Counted from the stretch's first letter, positions 33,043 through 46,430 are shown. The stretch: 64,000 bases of DNA from Streptomonospora sp. PA3 (GCF_009728995.1 NZ_VTZW01000008.1:1-64000), one strand, 5' to 3'. The notes: generated from the letters alone by a model not told the origin. Program-made: numbers and translations.

Positions 33043-33905
33043 GCGTCCTCCTCGCTGTCCTGCTCGGCCTGGTCGAACTCGTCGGAGACGGCGACCTCGC
33101 CCTCGGCGCTGCCGGTCCAGGTCACCGTCAGCTCCGCGAGCGGCTCGGGCTGCTCGAAGCCGACGCCGCCGGCGCGGTAGAGCTCCAGCAGCGCCAGAAA
33201 CCGCGCGACGATCTCGAAGGTACCGGTGCAGTCGGCCGTCAGCTCGGTGAAGGTGAGGGTGCCGCTCTCCCGCAGCGCGCGCACGACGATGTCGGCCTGC
33301 TCGCGCACCGAGGTGCGCGTCTGGTGGATGTGGGTGACGGGGACGCTCGGCGGCTCGCGCGGGGTGAACACCCGCGCCGCCAGCATCGCGAACTCCTGCG
33401 GGCCGAGCTTGATGAGGACGTCGGGGCGCGCGTCGGCGAAGCGCTCCTCCAGCGGGACCGCGCGCGGGAAGCGGCGCCCCTGGGCGGCGAGCCGCTCGGC
33501 CAGCACGGCGGCGACCTCCTTGTAGGCGCGGTACTGCAGCAGCCGCGCGAACAGCAGGTCGCGGGCCTCCAGCAGCGCGAGGTCGGCCTCGTCCTCGATC
33601 TCCCCGCGCGGCAGCAGCCGGGCCGCCTTCAGATCCAGCAGCGTGGCCGCGACCAGCAGGAAGTGGCTGGCCTGGTCCAGGTCCCAGGTGTCGCCGTGGG
33701 CCCGGATGTAGGCCATGAACTCGTCGGTGACCTTGGACAGGGAGACCTCGGTGATATCCAGCTTGTGCTTGGAGATCAGCCCCAGCAGCAGGTCGAACGG
33801 CCCCTCGAAGTTGTCCAGGTGGACCTGGAACCCCTGGTCGGCCGGGTTCTCGCCGTCCGCTCCGGGGTCGTGCGGACTCTCCCCGGAGGGGTCGTCGATC
33901 TGCAC
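33039..33905 (-). CDS. scpA: Segregation and condensation protein A (kleisin)
   Basis: Encodes 288 residues from GTG 33905. The kleisin N-terminus is FQVHLDNFEGPFDLLLGLIS, followed by the SMC-contact helices and a C-terminal winged helix (GTLTFTELTADCTGTFEIVA). ScpA bridges SMC heads and recruits ScpB. It is upstream of and coupled to scpB, with a 225-bp gap to the small gene behind parA. Confidence 0.95.
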   Translation of the reverse strand: MQIDDPSGESPHDPGADGENPADQGFQVHLDNFEGPFDLLLGLISKHKLDITEVSLSKVTDEFMAYIRAHGDTWDLDQASHFLLVAATLLDLKAARLLPRGEIEDEADLALLEARDLLFARLLQYRAYKEVAAVLAERLAAQGRRFPRAVPLEERFADARPDVLIKLGPQEFAMLAARVFTPREPPSVPVTHIHQTRTSVREQADIVVRALRESGTLTFTELTADCTGTFEIVARFLALLELYRAGGVGFEQPEPLAELTVTWTGSAEGEVAVSDEFDQAEQDSEEDA

Positions 33906-34130
33906 GGGTGGCCCTTCGTGACACGCCTTGGGAACGGGTCAAGACTACTGCGGCACGCCTGCGCTGCGCGGCCGCGAGCCGAATGTGTTTCGCGCCCGCC
34001 CGTGCCGGCGGCCGGGGTCGGGGTCGGGCGACGAGGCCCCCCGCAGCCGCGCCGGCTGCGGGGGCTCGATGTCCGCGCTCCTGCGGTGGCACTCGGCCCC
34101 GCCGGGGCGGCCGCCGAGGCGGCGGCCGGT

Positions 34131-34559
34131 TCAGTTGTCGTGCAGGCGCTGGACGAGCAGGCTCGACTCCCCGCGCTCCTCGAAGTCGGCGAGCAGCACC
34201 GCCACGGCTTCGCGCACGATCCGGCCGCGGTCGGCGGCCAGCCCGTGGTTGCCGCGCAGCGCCAGCCGGGCCTGCTCCAAGGCGAGCAGCTCGGGTGCGG
34301 AGATGTAGACGGTGATCTTCTCGTCGTGGCGCTGCCTGCCGCTGGGCTGGGGCGGGGTCGGTTGCAGACCCCGCTGCGCCTGCGCGGGCGGCGCGGCGCC
34401 GGACGCGCTCTGCCGGGCCGCCGGCTGCGGTGCGGGCGGCCGCTCTGTCGTCGCGGTGGAGTGTGCGGGCTCGGGTTCGGGCTCGTCAGGGCCGGAGGAG
34501 CGGAAGAACAGCTCGTCGGCCCCGGGCAGGGTCACGCGCCGTGACCGCTGTTTGGCCAC
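34131..34559 (-). CDS. Small conserved protein downstream of parA, RHH-like C-terminus
   Basis: Encodes 142 residues from GTG 34559, with GGAGG ten bases upstream; the start overlaps the parA end by 28 bases. A basic start (VAKQRSRRVTLPGADELF) and a Pro/Gln-rich linker precede a C-terminal 60-residue unit: KITVYISAPELLALEQARLA and then GRIVREAVAVLLADF. That strand-helix-helix order resembles a ribbon-helix-helix DNA-binding fold. Coupling with ParA suggests a partner in chromosome partition or positioning, like the gene in the same place in Streptomyces. Confidence 0.75.
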   Translation of the reverse strand: MAKQRSRRVTLPGADELFFRSSGPDEPEPEPAHSTATTERPPAPQPAARQSASGAAPPAQAQRGLQPTPPQPSGRQRHDEKITVYISAPELLALEQARLALRGNHGLAADRGRIVREAVAVLLADFEERGESSLLVQRLHDN

Positions 34560-35491
34560 CGGGCCAGCACCTCCTTCGCCAGGTCTCGGTAGGCGTTGGC
34601 ACCGGCCGACGTGGTGTCGAACCGCGTTATCGGCTCGCCCGCCACCGTGGCGTCGGGGAAGCGGATGGTGCGGTTGATGACGGTGCCGTAGACCTTGTCG
34701 CCGAATCCGTCGATGATGGTGGCCAGCACCTCGCGCGCGTGCAGGGTGCGCGGGTCGTACATGGTGCCCAGGAACCCGTCGATGACCAGGTCCTCGTTGA
34801 GGCGCTCCTGCACCTTCTGGATGGTGTCCATGAGCAGCGCGACACCGCGCAGCGCGAAGAACTCGCACTCCAGCGGCACGATGACCCCGTCGGCCGCGGT
34901 CAGCGCGTTGACCGTGAGCAGCCCCAGCGAGGGCTGGCAGTCGATGAGCACGACGTCGTAGTCCTGGACGACCGGGCGCAGGGCCCGCGCGAGCATCTGC
35001 TCCCGCGCGACCTCCCCCACCAGCTGCACTTCGGCCGCGGACAGGTCGATGTTGCTCGGTATCAGGTCGAGGCCGTCGATGTCGGTCTTGAGCAGCACGT
35101 CCTCGACGGCGACGTCGCGCTGCATGAGCAGGTTGTAGACGGTCAGGTCGAGCTCGCGCGGATCGAGCCGCCCCAGGCCCACCGACAGCGCCCCCTGGGG
35201 GTCGAAGTCGACGAGCAGCACCCGCCTGCCGTACTCGGCTATCGCGGCGCCGAGGTTGATCGTCGTGGTGGTCTTACCGACCCCGCCCTTCTGGTTACAC
35301 AGTGCTACAATCCGTGCCGGACCGTGGCTGTCCAACGGCTCGGGTTCCGGATAGTCCGGTTTAGGTCTGTTCGCTTGCAGTTCAGCCCCCGTGCTGCGCG
35401 TTTCCCCCCATGGGTTGCTCGCCGGGGAGTCCGGCACGTTCTCGTCGATGGGGCCGCCCGGCTCCGCATCGTCGTACTCCGACCAGCTCAC
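34532..35491 (-). CDS. parA: ParA/Soj-family partition ATPase
   Basis: Encodes 319 residues from GTG 35491, with GGGAGG nine bases upstream. After 60 acidic, Pro-rich residues comes the deviant Walker A (CNQKGGVGKTTTTINLGAAI), then VLLVDFDPQGALSVGLG and VLIDCQPSLGLLTVNAL. This is the copy next to scpAB, not the parAB pair near the origin, as no parB follows. It probably uses ATP-driven DNA binding to position a cargo. Confidence 0.92.
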   Translation of the reverse strand: MSWSEYDDAEPGGPIDENVPDSPASNPWGETRSTGAELQANRPKPDYPEPEPLDSHGPARIVALCNQKGGVGKTTTTINLGAAIAEYGRRVLLVDFDPQGALSVGLGRLDPRELDLTVYNLLMQRDVAVEDVLLKTDIDGLDLIPSNIDLSAAEVQLVGEVAREQMLARALRPVVQDYDVVLIDCQPSLGLLTVNALTAADGVIVPLECEFFALRGVALLMDTIQKVQERLNEDLVIDGFLGTMYDPRTLHAREVLATIIDGFGDKVYGTVINRTIRFPDATVAGEPITRFDTTSAGANAYRDLAKEVLARWPNSGHGA

Positions 35492-35691
35492 AACCCTTGA
35501 CCTCCCTACGGACCGGCCCCGCCGAGCGCAGCGGCGCCCGCCGGCGTTCCGGCCGTCGGAAAAACTCAATATGTCGACAGCAACGAACCGTCGTGCCGCG
35601 ACTCTAGAACGTCCGCGCACAATCGTTCAACGCGACACTCTACGGGGTCGCGGGGCTGCTCCGGCGGGACCGCCCCCGGTCGTCGCGGGGC

Positions 35692-36723
35692 TCACCCGGC
35701 GGTGTTGGCCCGCGGGTGGCTGGCCGCGTAGACCTCGCGCAGCCGGTCGACGGTGACCATGGTGTAGACCTGCGTGGTGGTCACCGAGGCATGGCCCAGC
35801 AGCTCCTGCACCACGCGGACGTCGGCGCCGCCGTCGAGCAGATGGGTGGCGAAGGAGTGGCGCAGGGTGTGCGGTGAGACGTCGTTCAGTCCGGCGCGTT
35901 CGGCGGCGGCGCGCAGGACCGCCCAGGCGCCCTGGCGGGTGAGCCGGCCTCCGCGGGCGTTGAGGAACAGCGCGGGCGCGCCCCGGCCCGAGGCGGCCAG
36001 GACCGGCCGGGCCCGCACCAGGTAGGCGTCGAGGGCGGCGCGGGCGAACCGCCCGATGGGCACCAGCCGCTCCTTGCCGCCCTTGCCGCGGAAGCGGACC
36101 GCGGCCACACCGCCGTCCGGGGAGTCGGGGGCCGGATCGGCGGCGGCATCGGCGGGTTCGGGGGTGAGGCGGGTGATGTCGTCGACGTCCAGGCCCACGG
36201 CCTCGGAGATGCGCGCTCCGGTGCCGTACAGCAGCTCCAGCAGAGCGCGGTCGCGCAGGCCGCGGGCGTCGCCTCCGGCGGGCACGGCGCCCAGCAGCGA
36301 CTCGATGGCCTCCAGCGACACCGCCTTGGGCAGCCGCCGCGCGGGCGTGGGCGGACGCACCCCGCCCGCCGGGTCGGTCGCGGCCAGCCCCTCGCGCAGG
36401 GCGAAGCGGTGCAGCCCCCGCACGGCGACCACGGCGCGCCCCGCGGAGTTTCCGCCCAGCGGCGGGTGGTCGCCGTCGCCCTCGCGCAGCCGGCGCAGGA
36501 ACTCGGTGACGTCGGACTCGGCGACCTCGGCCAGCGAGCCGACCCCGCGCCCGGCCAGGAATTCGAGGTAGCGGCGGAGGTCGCGGCGGTAGGAGGAGAG
36601 CGTGTTGGCGGCCAGGCCGCGCTCGACCGCCAGGTGGTCCAGATAGCCCGCGAGCGCCGAACCCAAGGCGGCGCCCGGCTGCGTGCGGGCGGTCTCGTGC
36701 TCTGTGGCCACCGGGGGGATCAC
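35692..36723 (-). CDS. xerD: Tyrosine recombinase XerD
   Basis: Encodes 343 residues. The SAM-like N-terminal domain begins [20 protein letters not shown]. The catalytic set is complete: R171 (GTGARISEA), K215 or a neighbour in the beta-hairpin, H285 and R288 ([12 protein letters not shown]), H311 (LLGHASV) and the nucleophile Y320. An insert of about 25 Asp/Ala/Pro-rich residues near 187-207 is unusual. With XerC it would resolve chromosome dimers at dif. Confidence 0.93.
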   Translation of the reverse strand: MIPPVATEHETARTQPGAALGSALAGYLDHLAVERGLAANTLSSYRRDLRRYLEFLAGRGVGSLAEVAESDVTEFLRRLREGDGDHPPLGGNSAGRAVVAVRGLHRFALREGLAATDPAGGVRPPTPARRLPKAVSLEAIESLLGAVPAGGDARGLRDRALLELLYGTGARISEAVGLDVDDITRLTPEPADAAADPAPDSPDGGVAAVRFRGKGGKERLVPIGRFARAALDAYLVRARPVLAASGRGAPALFLNARGGRLTRQGAWAVLRAAAERAGLNDVSPHTLRHSFATHLLDGGADVRVVQELLGHASVTTTQVYTMVTVDRLREVYAASHPRANTAG

Positions 36724-36897
36724 CCGCCTTCCGCCGCATCCGGGGGGATTTCGGGGCGATCATGCCACACCCCGCCGACATCCGGCGGCCGACACGGCGA
36801 TACCGCCGGCAGCACGGGCAAGGGGCGCACCGCCGACAACCCGCCCGCGCCGCCGGTCCCGGCGTCGGCGCCTGCCGCGGCGCCGACGCGGGAGCCG

Positions 36898-39657
<2,760 letters not shown>

Positions 39658-40563
39658 CTAGCCTCCGGCCGGAAAGCCGCCGGCGCGGCCCAGGAGGGCC
39701 GTCGGAGGCGTCCCCAGGGCCGACCCCAGCCAGATGCCCGTGCGGGCGGTCTCGGCGACGTCGACGCCCGTGGACATGCCGCTGCGCTCCAGTTGGAAGA
39801 CCAGGTCCTCGGTGGCGATGTTCCCGGCCGCGCCCGGGGCGAAGGGGCAGCCGCCGAAACCGCCGACGCTGGCGTCGAGCACGGTGACGCCGTGCTCGGT
39901 CGCGGTGTGGGCATTGGCGTAGCCGGTGTTGCGGGTGTTGTGGAAATGGCACCGCAGCCGCACGCCGCCGGCCACCTTGCGGACCCGCTCGACCAGGTCG
40001 GCCACCTGGCGCGGCACGCCCACGCCGATGGTGTCGGCCAGGGCGATCTCCACGGCCCCCGCGTCGACCGCGCGCCGGGCGACCTCGACCACCCGGTCGG
40101 GGGCGGTCTCGCCGTCGAAGGGGCAGCCGAAGGCGGTGGAGACGGTCGCGCTGACCGGCATGCCCGCCTCGGCGGCGGCCGCGGCGATGCCGGCGAACGC
40201 ATCGGTCATCTCGTCGACGGAGCAGCCCTGGTTGCGCCGGCAGAATCCGTCGGTGGCGGGGAGGGCGACGTTGACCTCGTCGACGCCCGCCTCCAGCGCG
40301 CGGTCCAGGCCCCTGCGGTTGAGCGCCAGGCCGATGTAGGACACGTCCTCGCGGCGCGGGACGGCGGCCATGACCTCCTCGGCGCCGGCCATCTGCGGCA
40401 CCCGGCGCGGGTTGACGAAGCTGACCGCCTCGATGCGGCGGGCGCCCGCGGCGATCAGGCGCTCGATCAGTTCGACCTTCTGGTCCACCGACAGCGGGGT
40501 CTGCTCGTTCTGCAGCCCGTCGCGCGGTCCGACCTCGACGATCTCCACCTGCTGCGCGGCCAT
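39658..40563 (-). CDS. Hydroxymethylglutaryl-CoA lyase
   Basis: Encodes 301 residues. EVGPRDGLQNEQTPLSVDQK binds the metal and starts the barrel, AVSFVNPRRVPQMAG follows, and CHFHNTRNTGYANA supplies the His ligands. VGGFGGCPFAPGAAGNIATE is the lyase signature, with the active-site Cys. It cleaves HMG-CoA to acetoacetate and acetyl-CoA in leucine breakdown. No other leucine-pathway gene is adjacent, so the local context is silent. Confidence 0.93.
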   Translation of the reverse strand: MAAQQVEIVEVGPRDGLQNEQTPLSVDQKVELIERLIAAGARRIEAVSFVNPRRVPQMAGAEEVMAAVPRREDVSYIGLALNRRGLDRALEAGVDEVNVALPATDGFCRRNQGCSVDEMTDAFAGIAAAAAEAGMPVSATVSTAFGCPFDGETAPDRVVEVARRAVDAGAVEIALADTIGVGVPRQVADLVERVRKVAGGVRLRCHFHNTRNTGYANAHTATEHGVTVLDASVGGFGGCPFAPGAAGNIATEDLVFQLERSGMSTGVDVAETARTGIWLGSALGTPPTALLGRAGGFPAGG

Positions 40564-40806
40564 TGCGCCTCTCCCCGTTGCGACGACTGCGTTCGGCGGT
40601 GCGCCGCCGGCGCCGGGGCGTCCCGGGTGCGCACGCGCGTGCCGCGCGCCCGTGCAGGCGCGCCCGCACAGCCCAGGATAGTCGGGGCCCTGCGCACCGA
40701 CCGGCAGCGGGAGGGGATCATCCCATCCCCGCGGCCGCGGCCCCGGGCTCGCAGGGTTCTCCGAGCGCCGCCCGCAGCGGGGGCACGCGCCGCCCCCGTC
40801 CCGCGC

Positions 40807-41802
40807 TCAGCGCAGTGCCAGCGAGGGGCGGGCCTCCCAGGTCGTCCACACCGGGCGGTAGCCCATGCGGTTCCAGAAGGGCCCGGACAGCGGGTTCATC
40901 ATGGCGTAGTTCAGCACGGTCACCTGGACGTTGTGGGCGTCCAGGGCCTGGTGGGCCTCGTTGACCAGGGCCGTGCCGATGCCGCGGCCGCGCTCCTCCT
41001 CGGCCACCACGCCGTAGCCGATGTGGGCGGTGGGCGCGGTGCGCACGAGCGGCGCGGCCCAGCGGGCGCGGTCGGGCGGGGAGACCCAGATCAGGCCGAC
41101 CGGCCGGCCGCGCCGCTCGGCCAGCCACACCCACGAAGGCGAGCGGGCCAGGGCGCGCGCCGCGACGCGGCGGGTCTGCTCAGGGGTCTCGGGCTGGATG
41201 AACACGCCGCCGAAGAACTCCTCGTAGCGGTGCTCCTCCATGAGCAGGCCCACGATCTGGGTGAGGTCCTGGGAGTCGGCCAGCCGGATGGCCACGTCGC
41301 GCGGCGGAAGCGAGGGGGGCACCCCGCGGCGCCGCTCGCGCGCGGCCAGCACGCTGTAGGGCTGCAGGCCGTGCGCCTGCAGCGCGGGCACGCCCACGAC
41401 GTCGCGCGCGGGCCAGGTGAGCTGCGCGGCCGACTCCGAACCGGTGCCTGTGGGCAGCTGCTGCAACTGGTCGCGCCAGCTCGACAGCAGCGAGTCCAGC
41501 GCGCGTCCGGGGTCGGGGCCGCCGACGATGGGCGTCAGCCAGTGCTGGTCGGGCATGCCCCAGGTCCGGCCGACCTCGCCGGGCTGGTACCAGGAGTAGC
41601 GCATGGTGCCCGTGGCGACCGGCCGCCCGGCCTCGTCGCTGACCGTCAGCAGCGGATAGGTGCTCTTGCGCGGGCGCGTCGGCGCCGGCAGCAGATGGTC
41701 GACTTCGCGCCAGCGCGCGGCGACGGACTCGACGAGCAGGTCGAACTCCGCGCCGCTGCCGGGCAGCTCGTCGTTCCGCACCCGGGTGACATAACCGCCC
41801 AT
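40807..41802 (-). CDS. GNAT-family N-acetyltransferase, tandem-domain type
   Basis: Encodes 331 residues, from ATG 41802 with GGGAGGTGGG upstream (ten residues shorter than the full frame). The C-terminal GNAT half is clear: IRLADSQDLTQIVGLLMEEH, IGYGVVAEEERGRGIGTALV and MMNPLSGPFWNRMGYRPVW. The N-terminal half has the segment YPLLTVSDEAGRPVATGTMR and looks like a degenerate second GNAT fold. The acetyl acceptor is unknown. The 243 bp downstream, to the HMG-CoA lyase start, holds no gene. Confidence 0.8.
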   Translation of the reverse strand: MGGYVTRVRNDELPGSGAEFDLLVESVAARWREVDHLLPAPTRPRKSTYPLLTVSDEAGRPVATGTMRYSWYQPGEVGRTWGMPDQHWLTPIVGGPDPGRALDSLLSSWRDQLQQLPTGTGSESAAQLTWPARDVVGVPALQAHGLQPYSVLAARERRRGVPPSLPPRDVAIRLADSQDLTQIVGLLMEEHRYEEFFGGVFIQPETPEQTRRVAARALARSPSWVWLAERRGRPVGLIWVSPPDRARWAAPLVRTAPTAHIGYGVVAEEERGRGIGTALVNEAHQALDAHNVQVTVLNYAMMNPLSGPFWNRMGYRPVWTTWEARPSLALR

Positions 41803-41880
41803 CCCACCTCCCAGGGCCGCGCATACCCGCACTCACCCGCCCTCGGCTCGCCGGCGCGGCTGTCGGCGGCCGATCAGTGG

Positions 41881-42048
41881 TCACGTAACGTCGCAACACG
41901 GACACGAAGACCGTAGCGCCTCAGGAGTCACTTCGCTGGCGATTGCGACGAGAATTTCCCTGATCGTTTTGAAATTGTCGCTATGCAATTTCAGGGCGGC
42001 AAAGCCCGGTAGGTCCAACCGTAGCGGATTCGCCGCGTGTGAGGGCAT
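41881..42048 (-). CDS. Possible 55-residue peptide with Cys-rich C-terminus
   Basis: ATG 42048 has GGGAGGA ten bases upstream and opens a 55-codon frame to 41881. The sequence is an amphipathic leader-like stretch (DLPGFAALKLHSDNF, then KTIREILVAIASEV) ending in RSSCPCCDVT. The DNA is clearly more AT-rich than its surroundings. A leader-plus-short-Cys-core layout recalls ribosomal peptide precursors, but no modifying enzyme lies nearby and no family is recognised. Confidence 0.4.
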   Translation of the reverse strand: MPSHAANPLRLDLPGFAALKLHSDNFKTIREILVAIASEVTPEALRSSCPCCDVT

Positions 42049-42334
42049 GCGGGGCGGTTCCTCCCGAAATGCACTCTGGCCTGCGATGATGTTTTGCGTC
42101 GCAGCAGTTGCGTTACCGTCCGCACATGCAGACGGCCGTGCAGGGGACGCGTGCACGCCGGGTGACGACGCCCGAAAGCCGTGTTCGCCGTCGCGGGACG
42201 CCTGCGCGGCGTCCTCCGCTGAGGCGGCGGGCCTCGGCAGGAAGGCGCGGCATGCGCGCGCGGCACGCCGGCACGGGTCCAGGGGGAGCTTCCTGCCTCC
42301 ACCCGGGCAGTCAGGCACCCACCGGGCACCACCG

Positions 42335-42850
42335 CTGTTTGGCACGGCTCCGGCCGACAAGTTCAGCGTGCGCTCGACGGTAAGGAAACACGTGACGCGC
42401 GGCGTCTCCGATGGGGTGGCGCCGGGCTGACGGGCGGGCCGCGCTACGCGAGACGCGCCCATTGCCGCAACCCCGACGGTGGCCCACCCCAGGCGGTACC
42501 CGGCGGGTTACTGGAAAGCGGCACCACCGCTGTTCCTGAACACGCCTGCGGTGTGTATGAGTGGTCGGTCACCACGGAAGCTGCGGCAATGGGGCTGGTT
42601 TGCGCGTAGCTGTGCGCCAGCTTGCCGCCGAGCGGCGGTGCACCTTCACGTCAAAGGCCCGCCACCGGTGGCACGGCTCCACCTGACACGTTCAGCGTGC
42701 GCTCGGCGGCAAGGAAACACGTGACGCGCGGCGTCTCCGATGGGGTGGCGGCGGGCTGACGGGCGGGCCGCGCTACGCGAACCGCACCCATTTACCCGGC
42801 GGGTTCCTGGAAAGCCGCGCCCCCGCGCCCCCGCCGTCCTTCGACACGCC
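42335..42850. repeat. Nested-palindrome repeat array NPR-3 (one partial plus one unit)
   Basis: The array begins abruptly inside a unit (GGCACGGCTCCGGCC near 42342), runs through CCCATTGCCGCAACC at about 42459-42473 and outer end TGTTCCTGAACACG, then a second unit starts near 42553 with TGTATGAGTGGTCGGTCACC. The second unit has CTGCGGCAATGGG, GCTTGCCGCCGAGCG and CGCTCGGCGGCAA, but its right arm is decayed (ACCCATTTACCC). It ends at the uvrB stop. The 42049-42334 stretch before it shows no gene. Confidence 0.8.
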
Positions 42851-44956
42851 TCAGCTCACCCCGGCGGCGTCCATGCCGCGGAGTTCGCGCTTGAGCTCCT
42901 TGATCTCGTCGCGGAGCCGGGCCGCGAGCTCGAACTGCAGGTCGGCGGCCGCCTGGTGCATCTGCTCGCCGAGCTGGTCGATGAGCTGGGCGAGGTCGGC
43001 CCTGGGCATCTGGGAGATGTCCTCGGAGCGCTCCGAGCCGGCCGCGCCGAGCTTGGGCACCGGGGCCTTGTTCGCACCGCCCTGCCGGTAGCCCGAGCCG
43101 ATCAGCTCCTCGGTGTCGACGTCCTCGCGCGCCAGCGAGTCGAGGATGTCGGCGATCTTCTTGCGCAGCGGCTGCGGGTCGATGCCGTGTTCCTCGTTGT
43201 AGGCGAGCTGCTTGGCGCGGCGCCGGTTGGTCTCGTCGATGGCGCTGCGCATGGAGTCGGTGACGTTGTCGGCGTACATGTGCACCTGGCCGGCCACGTT
43301 GCGCGCCGCACGCCCGATGGTCTGGATCAGCGCGCTGGAGGAGCGCAGGAAGCCCTCCTTGTCGGCGTCGAGGATGGACACCAGCGACACCTCGGGCAGG
43401 TCGAGCCCCTCACGCAGCAGGTTGATGCCCACCAGCACGTCGTACTCGCCCACGCGCAGCTCGCGCAGCAGCTCGACGCGGCGCAGCGTGTCGACCTCGC
43501 TGTGCAGGTAGCGCACGCGGACGCCCAGCTCGGCGAAGTAGTCGGTGAGGTCCTCGGCCATCTTCTTGGTCAGCGTGGTGACCAGCACGCGCTCCTGGCG
43601 CTCGGCGCGCTCGCGGATCTCGTGCACGAGGTCGTCGATCTGGCCCTCGGTGGGCTTGACCACCACCTCGGGGTCGACCAGGCCGGTGGGGCGGATGACC
43701 TGCTCGACAACGTCGCCGCCGCTCTGGCGCAGCTCGTAGGGGCCGGGCGTGGCCGAGAGGTAGACCGTCTGCCCGATGCGCTCGGTGAACTCCTCCCACT
43801 TCAGCGGGCGGTTGTCCAGCGCCGAGGGCAGCCGGAAGCCGTGGTCGACCAGGGTGCGCTTGCGGGAGGCGTCGCCCTCGTACATGCCGCCGATCTGCGG
43901 CACGGTCACGTGGGACTCGTCGACCACCAGCAGGAAGTCCTCGGGGAAGTAGTCGAGCAGGGTGTTGGGGGCGCTGCCGGGCGCGCGGTCGTCGAAGTGG
44001 CGCGAGTAGTTCTCGATGCCCGAGCAGCTGCCCACCTGCCGCAGCATCTCCAGGTCGTAGGTGGTGCGCATGCGCAGCCGCTGGGCCTCCAGCAGCTTGC
44101 CCTGGTCCTCCATCTCGCTCAGCCGCTCGGCCAGCTCGGCCTCGATGGCGGCGATGGCGCGCTCCATGCGCTCGGGCCCGGCGACGTAGTGGGAGGCGGG
44201 GAACAGGTAGACGTGCTCGTCCTCGCCCAGCACCTCGCCGGTCAGCGGGTGCAGGGTCTGCAGCCGCTCGATCTCGTCGCCGAACATCTCGATGCGGACG
44301 GCCAGCTCCTCATACACCGGGATGATCTCGACGGTGTCGCCGCGCACCCGGAAGGTGCCCCGGGTGAAGGCCATGTCGTTGCGGGTGTACTGCATCTCGA
44401 CGAGCTTGCGCAGCAGTTCGTCGCGGTCGACCTGCATGCCGACCTCCAGCTCGGCCATGCGGTCGACGTACTCCTGGGGCGTGCCCAGGCCGTAGATGCA
44501 GGAGACCGAGGAGACCACGACCGTGTCGCGCCGGGTGAGCAGCGAGTTGGTGGCCGAGTGGCGCAGCCGCTCGACCTCGTCGTTGATCGAGGAGTCCTTC
44601 TCGATGTAGGTGTCGGTCTGGGGGACGTAGGCCTCGGGCTGGTAGTAGTCGTAGTAGGAGACGAAGTACTCGACCGCGTTGTTGGGCAGCATCTCGCGCA
44701 GCTCGTTGGCGAACTGCGCGGCCAGGGTCTTGTTGGGTTGCATCACCAGCATCGGCCGCTGCACCTGCTCGGCCAGCCAGGCCACCGTGGCGGTCTTGCC
44801 GGTACCGGTGGCGCCCAGCAGCACGGTGTCGGGGTCGCCGGCCTGCACCCGCCGGGTCAGCTCGGCGATGGCCGAAGGCTGGTCGCCGGCGGGGGTCATG
44901 TCCGAGACCACCTCGAACGGCGCCTTCTTGCGCTGGATATCGGTCACCGGCCGCAC
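42851..44956 (-). CDS. uvrB: Excinuclease ABC subunit B
   Basis: Encodes 701 residues from GTG 44956. The Walker [20 protein letters not shown] and the beta-hairpin [20 protein letters not shown] are UvrB hallmarks, followed by [18 protein letters not shown] and the C-terminal helicase motif IGRAARN. The last 40 residues carry the UVR domain that contacts UvrC ([20 protein letters not shown] and so on). Length is normal. The stop directly abuts an NPR array. Confidence 0.98.
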   Translation of the reverse strand: MRPVTDIQRKKAPFEVVSDMTPAGDQPSAIAELTRRVQAGDPDTVLLGATGTGKTATVAWLAEQVQRPMLVMQPNKTLAAQFANELREMLPNNAVEYFVSYYDYYQPEAYVPQTDTYIEKDSSINDEVERLRHSATNSLLTRRDTVVVSSVSCIYGLGTPQEYVDRMAELEVGMQVDRDELLRKLVEMQYTRNDMAFTRGTFRVRGDTVEIIPVYEELAVRIEMFGDEIERLQTLHPLTGEVLGEDEHVYLFPASHYVAGPERMERAIAAIEAELAERLSEMEDQGKLLEAQRLRMRTTYDLEMLRQVGSCSGIENYSRHFDDRAPGSAPNTLLDYFPEDFLLVVDESHVTVPQIGGMYEGDASRKRTLVDHGFRLPSALDNRPLKWEEFTERIGQTVYLSATPGPYELRQSGGDVVEQVIRPTGLVDPEVVVKPTEGQIDDLVHEIRERAERQERVLVTTLTKKMAEDLTDYFAELGVRVRYLHSEVDTLRRVELLRELRVGEYDVLVGINLLREGLDLPEVSLVSILDADKEGFLRSSSALIQTIGRAARNVAGQVHMYADNVTDSMRSAIDETNRRRAKQLAYNEEHGIDPQPLRKKIADILDSLAREDVDTEELIGSGYRQGGANKAPVPKLGAAGSERSEDISQMPRADLAQLIDQLGEQMHQAAADLQFELAARLRDEIKELKRELRGMDAAGVS

Positions 44957-45340
44957 GTCGCCTCAGCTCCCCTCGCGTTTGCCGACGTCTCCCCCACGCT
45001 ATAACCCGCCGGTGACAACATCGCCCGCCCGCGGCGGATTCCCAGGTCAGGGGGTGTATCGCAGGTGCCGGGGGTGACTGCGGTGCGGCCCTCGCCGGTG
45101 TCTGCGGCGCCACCGACGCCCTCGGCCGAGCGGATCCGCGTCGACCACGCGTTCGGCGGGGGGTCAGTCGGCCCGTGCCGTGTCGACGGGCCCGGTGAAG
45201 CGGGACTGCACGCCGCAGGGTGACACCACCGGCACCCGCAACGGAAGACGACCGTCCGTGCCGGCCCGACGTTCGGCCGGGCTGAGCCGATCTGCGCGGC
45301 GCCCCGCCGGGCGGACCGGGCCGGCGCGGCGCCGGTCGGG
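44957..45340. other. 384-bp gap upstream of uvrB, no gene seen
   Basis: No frame with codon bias or a ribosome site is visible on either strand. The region should hold the uvrB promoter; I cannot place it. Confidence 0.55.
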
Positions 45341-46222
45341 CTATTCGGCGAAGTAGGGGCCGGCCTCGATGTCGGCGATGAGGCCGGGTCGGGCGGGGTG
45401 CCAGTCGAAGCGCTTGCGGGTGAGCTCGCTGGAGGCCGGAATGTCCATGGCCATGATGCTCCCGACGAAGCCGAGCCGCTGTGCCGCCTCCTCCGGGGGG
45501 ACGGACATCGCCGGCACGCCCAGGCGCCCGCCGATGGCCTCGGCGATCTCGCGGACCGGCACCCCCTCTTCGTCGACCCCGTGCAGCCGCGCGCCCGCGG
45601 GCGCCTGCTCCAGGGCCAGCCGGAACAGCGGGGCGGCGTCGAGGACGTGCACCGAGGGCCAGCGGTCGGCGCCGTCGCCCGGATACACCGAGACGCCCGC
45701 GCTTCGGGCGGCGGCGATCAGGTGCGGCACGAAGCCGCGGTCGCCCTCGCCGTGCACCGTCGGCGCGAGCCGCACCACCGACACCCGCACGCCGCGCCCG
45801 GCGAGCGCAAGGGCCTCCTCGGAGACGCGGGGGAAGCCGGGGTCGGCGGAGTCCTCCTCGGTCGCGGGCCGGCCGGGTGTGCGGGCGAGGATGCCCGAGG
45901 TGACGACGAAGGGCCGCTGGGAGCCCGCGAGCTCCTCGCCCAGCGCCTCGATCGCGCGCCGGTCCAGCTCGCCGGCGGCCGCGTAGCCGGAGAAGTCGTG
46001 GACGAAGGCGGTGTGGACCACGCCGTCCGCGGCGGCCGCCCCGGCACGCAGGGCGTCCGGGTCCTCCAGGGATCCGCGGTGCACCGCGGCCCCGGCCGCC
46101 GAGACGGCGGCGGCGGAGGCATCGGAGCGGGCGAGGCCGAGGACCTCGTGGCCCGCGTCCAGCAGGTCGCGGACGACAGCGCTACCGACGAACCCGGACG
46201 CGCCGGTGACGAACACGCGCAT
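45341..46222 (-). CDS. SDR-type NAD-dependent epimerase/reductase
   Basis: Encodes 293 residues from ATG 46222, with GGAG about seven bases upstream. FVTGASGFVGSAVVRDLLDA is the Rossmann motif; the segment VVHTAFVHDFSGYAAAGE follows, but the usual YxxxK is not obvious, as in atypical extended SDR proteins. It probably oxidises or reduces a small metabolite. It is divergent from a LysR regulator gene 208 bp away, which may control it. Confidence 0.82.
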   Translation of the reverse strand: MRVFVTGASGFVGSAVVRDLLDAGHEVLGLARSDASAAAVSAAGAAVHRGSLEDPDALRAGAAAADGVVHTAFVHDFSGYAAAGELDRRAIEALGEELAGSQRPFVVTSGILARTPGRPATEEDSADPGFPRVSEEALALAGRGVRVSVVRLAPTVHGEGDRGFVPHLIAAARSAGVSVYPGDGADRWPSVHVLDAAPLFRLALEQAPAGARLHGVDEEGVPVREIAEAIGGRLGVPAMSVPPEEAAQRLGFVGSIMAMDIPASSELTRKRFDWHPARPGLIADIEAGPYFAE

Positions 46223-46430
46223 GGCGTACTCCATTCGATGCAGGTGGTGGGAGCCCGGCCCGGCACCCCGCGGTGTCCGGCCGGTGCGTCCAGCCTGCGG
46301 CCGCGCGGCGCCCGCGGTCCAATGATTGTTTCGCCAAGCGCATCCCGGATTCCGCATCACACCAGGTCGTCGGCCTCCCTCGGCGGGTGTGCGGCGTCGG
46401 CGCCGACCGCTCGCCGACTACTGTTGGACC

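Noticed and set aside
42740-45004. A 754-residue plus-strand frame opposite uvrB.
   Set aside because: It mirrors the uvrB codons on the other strand; uvrB has full motifs.
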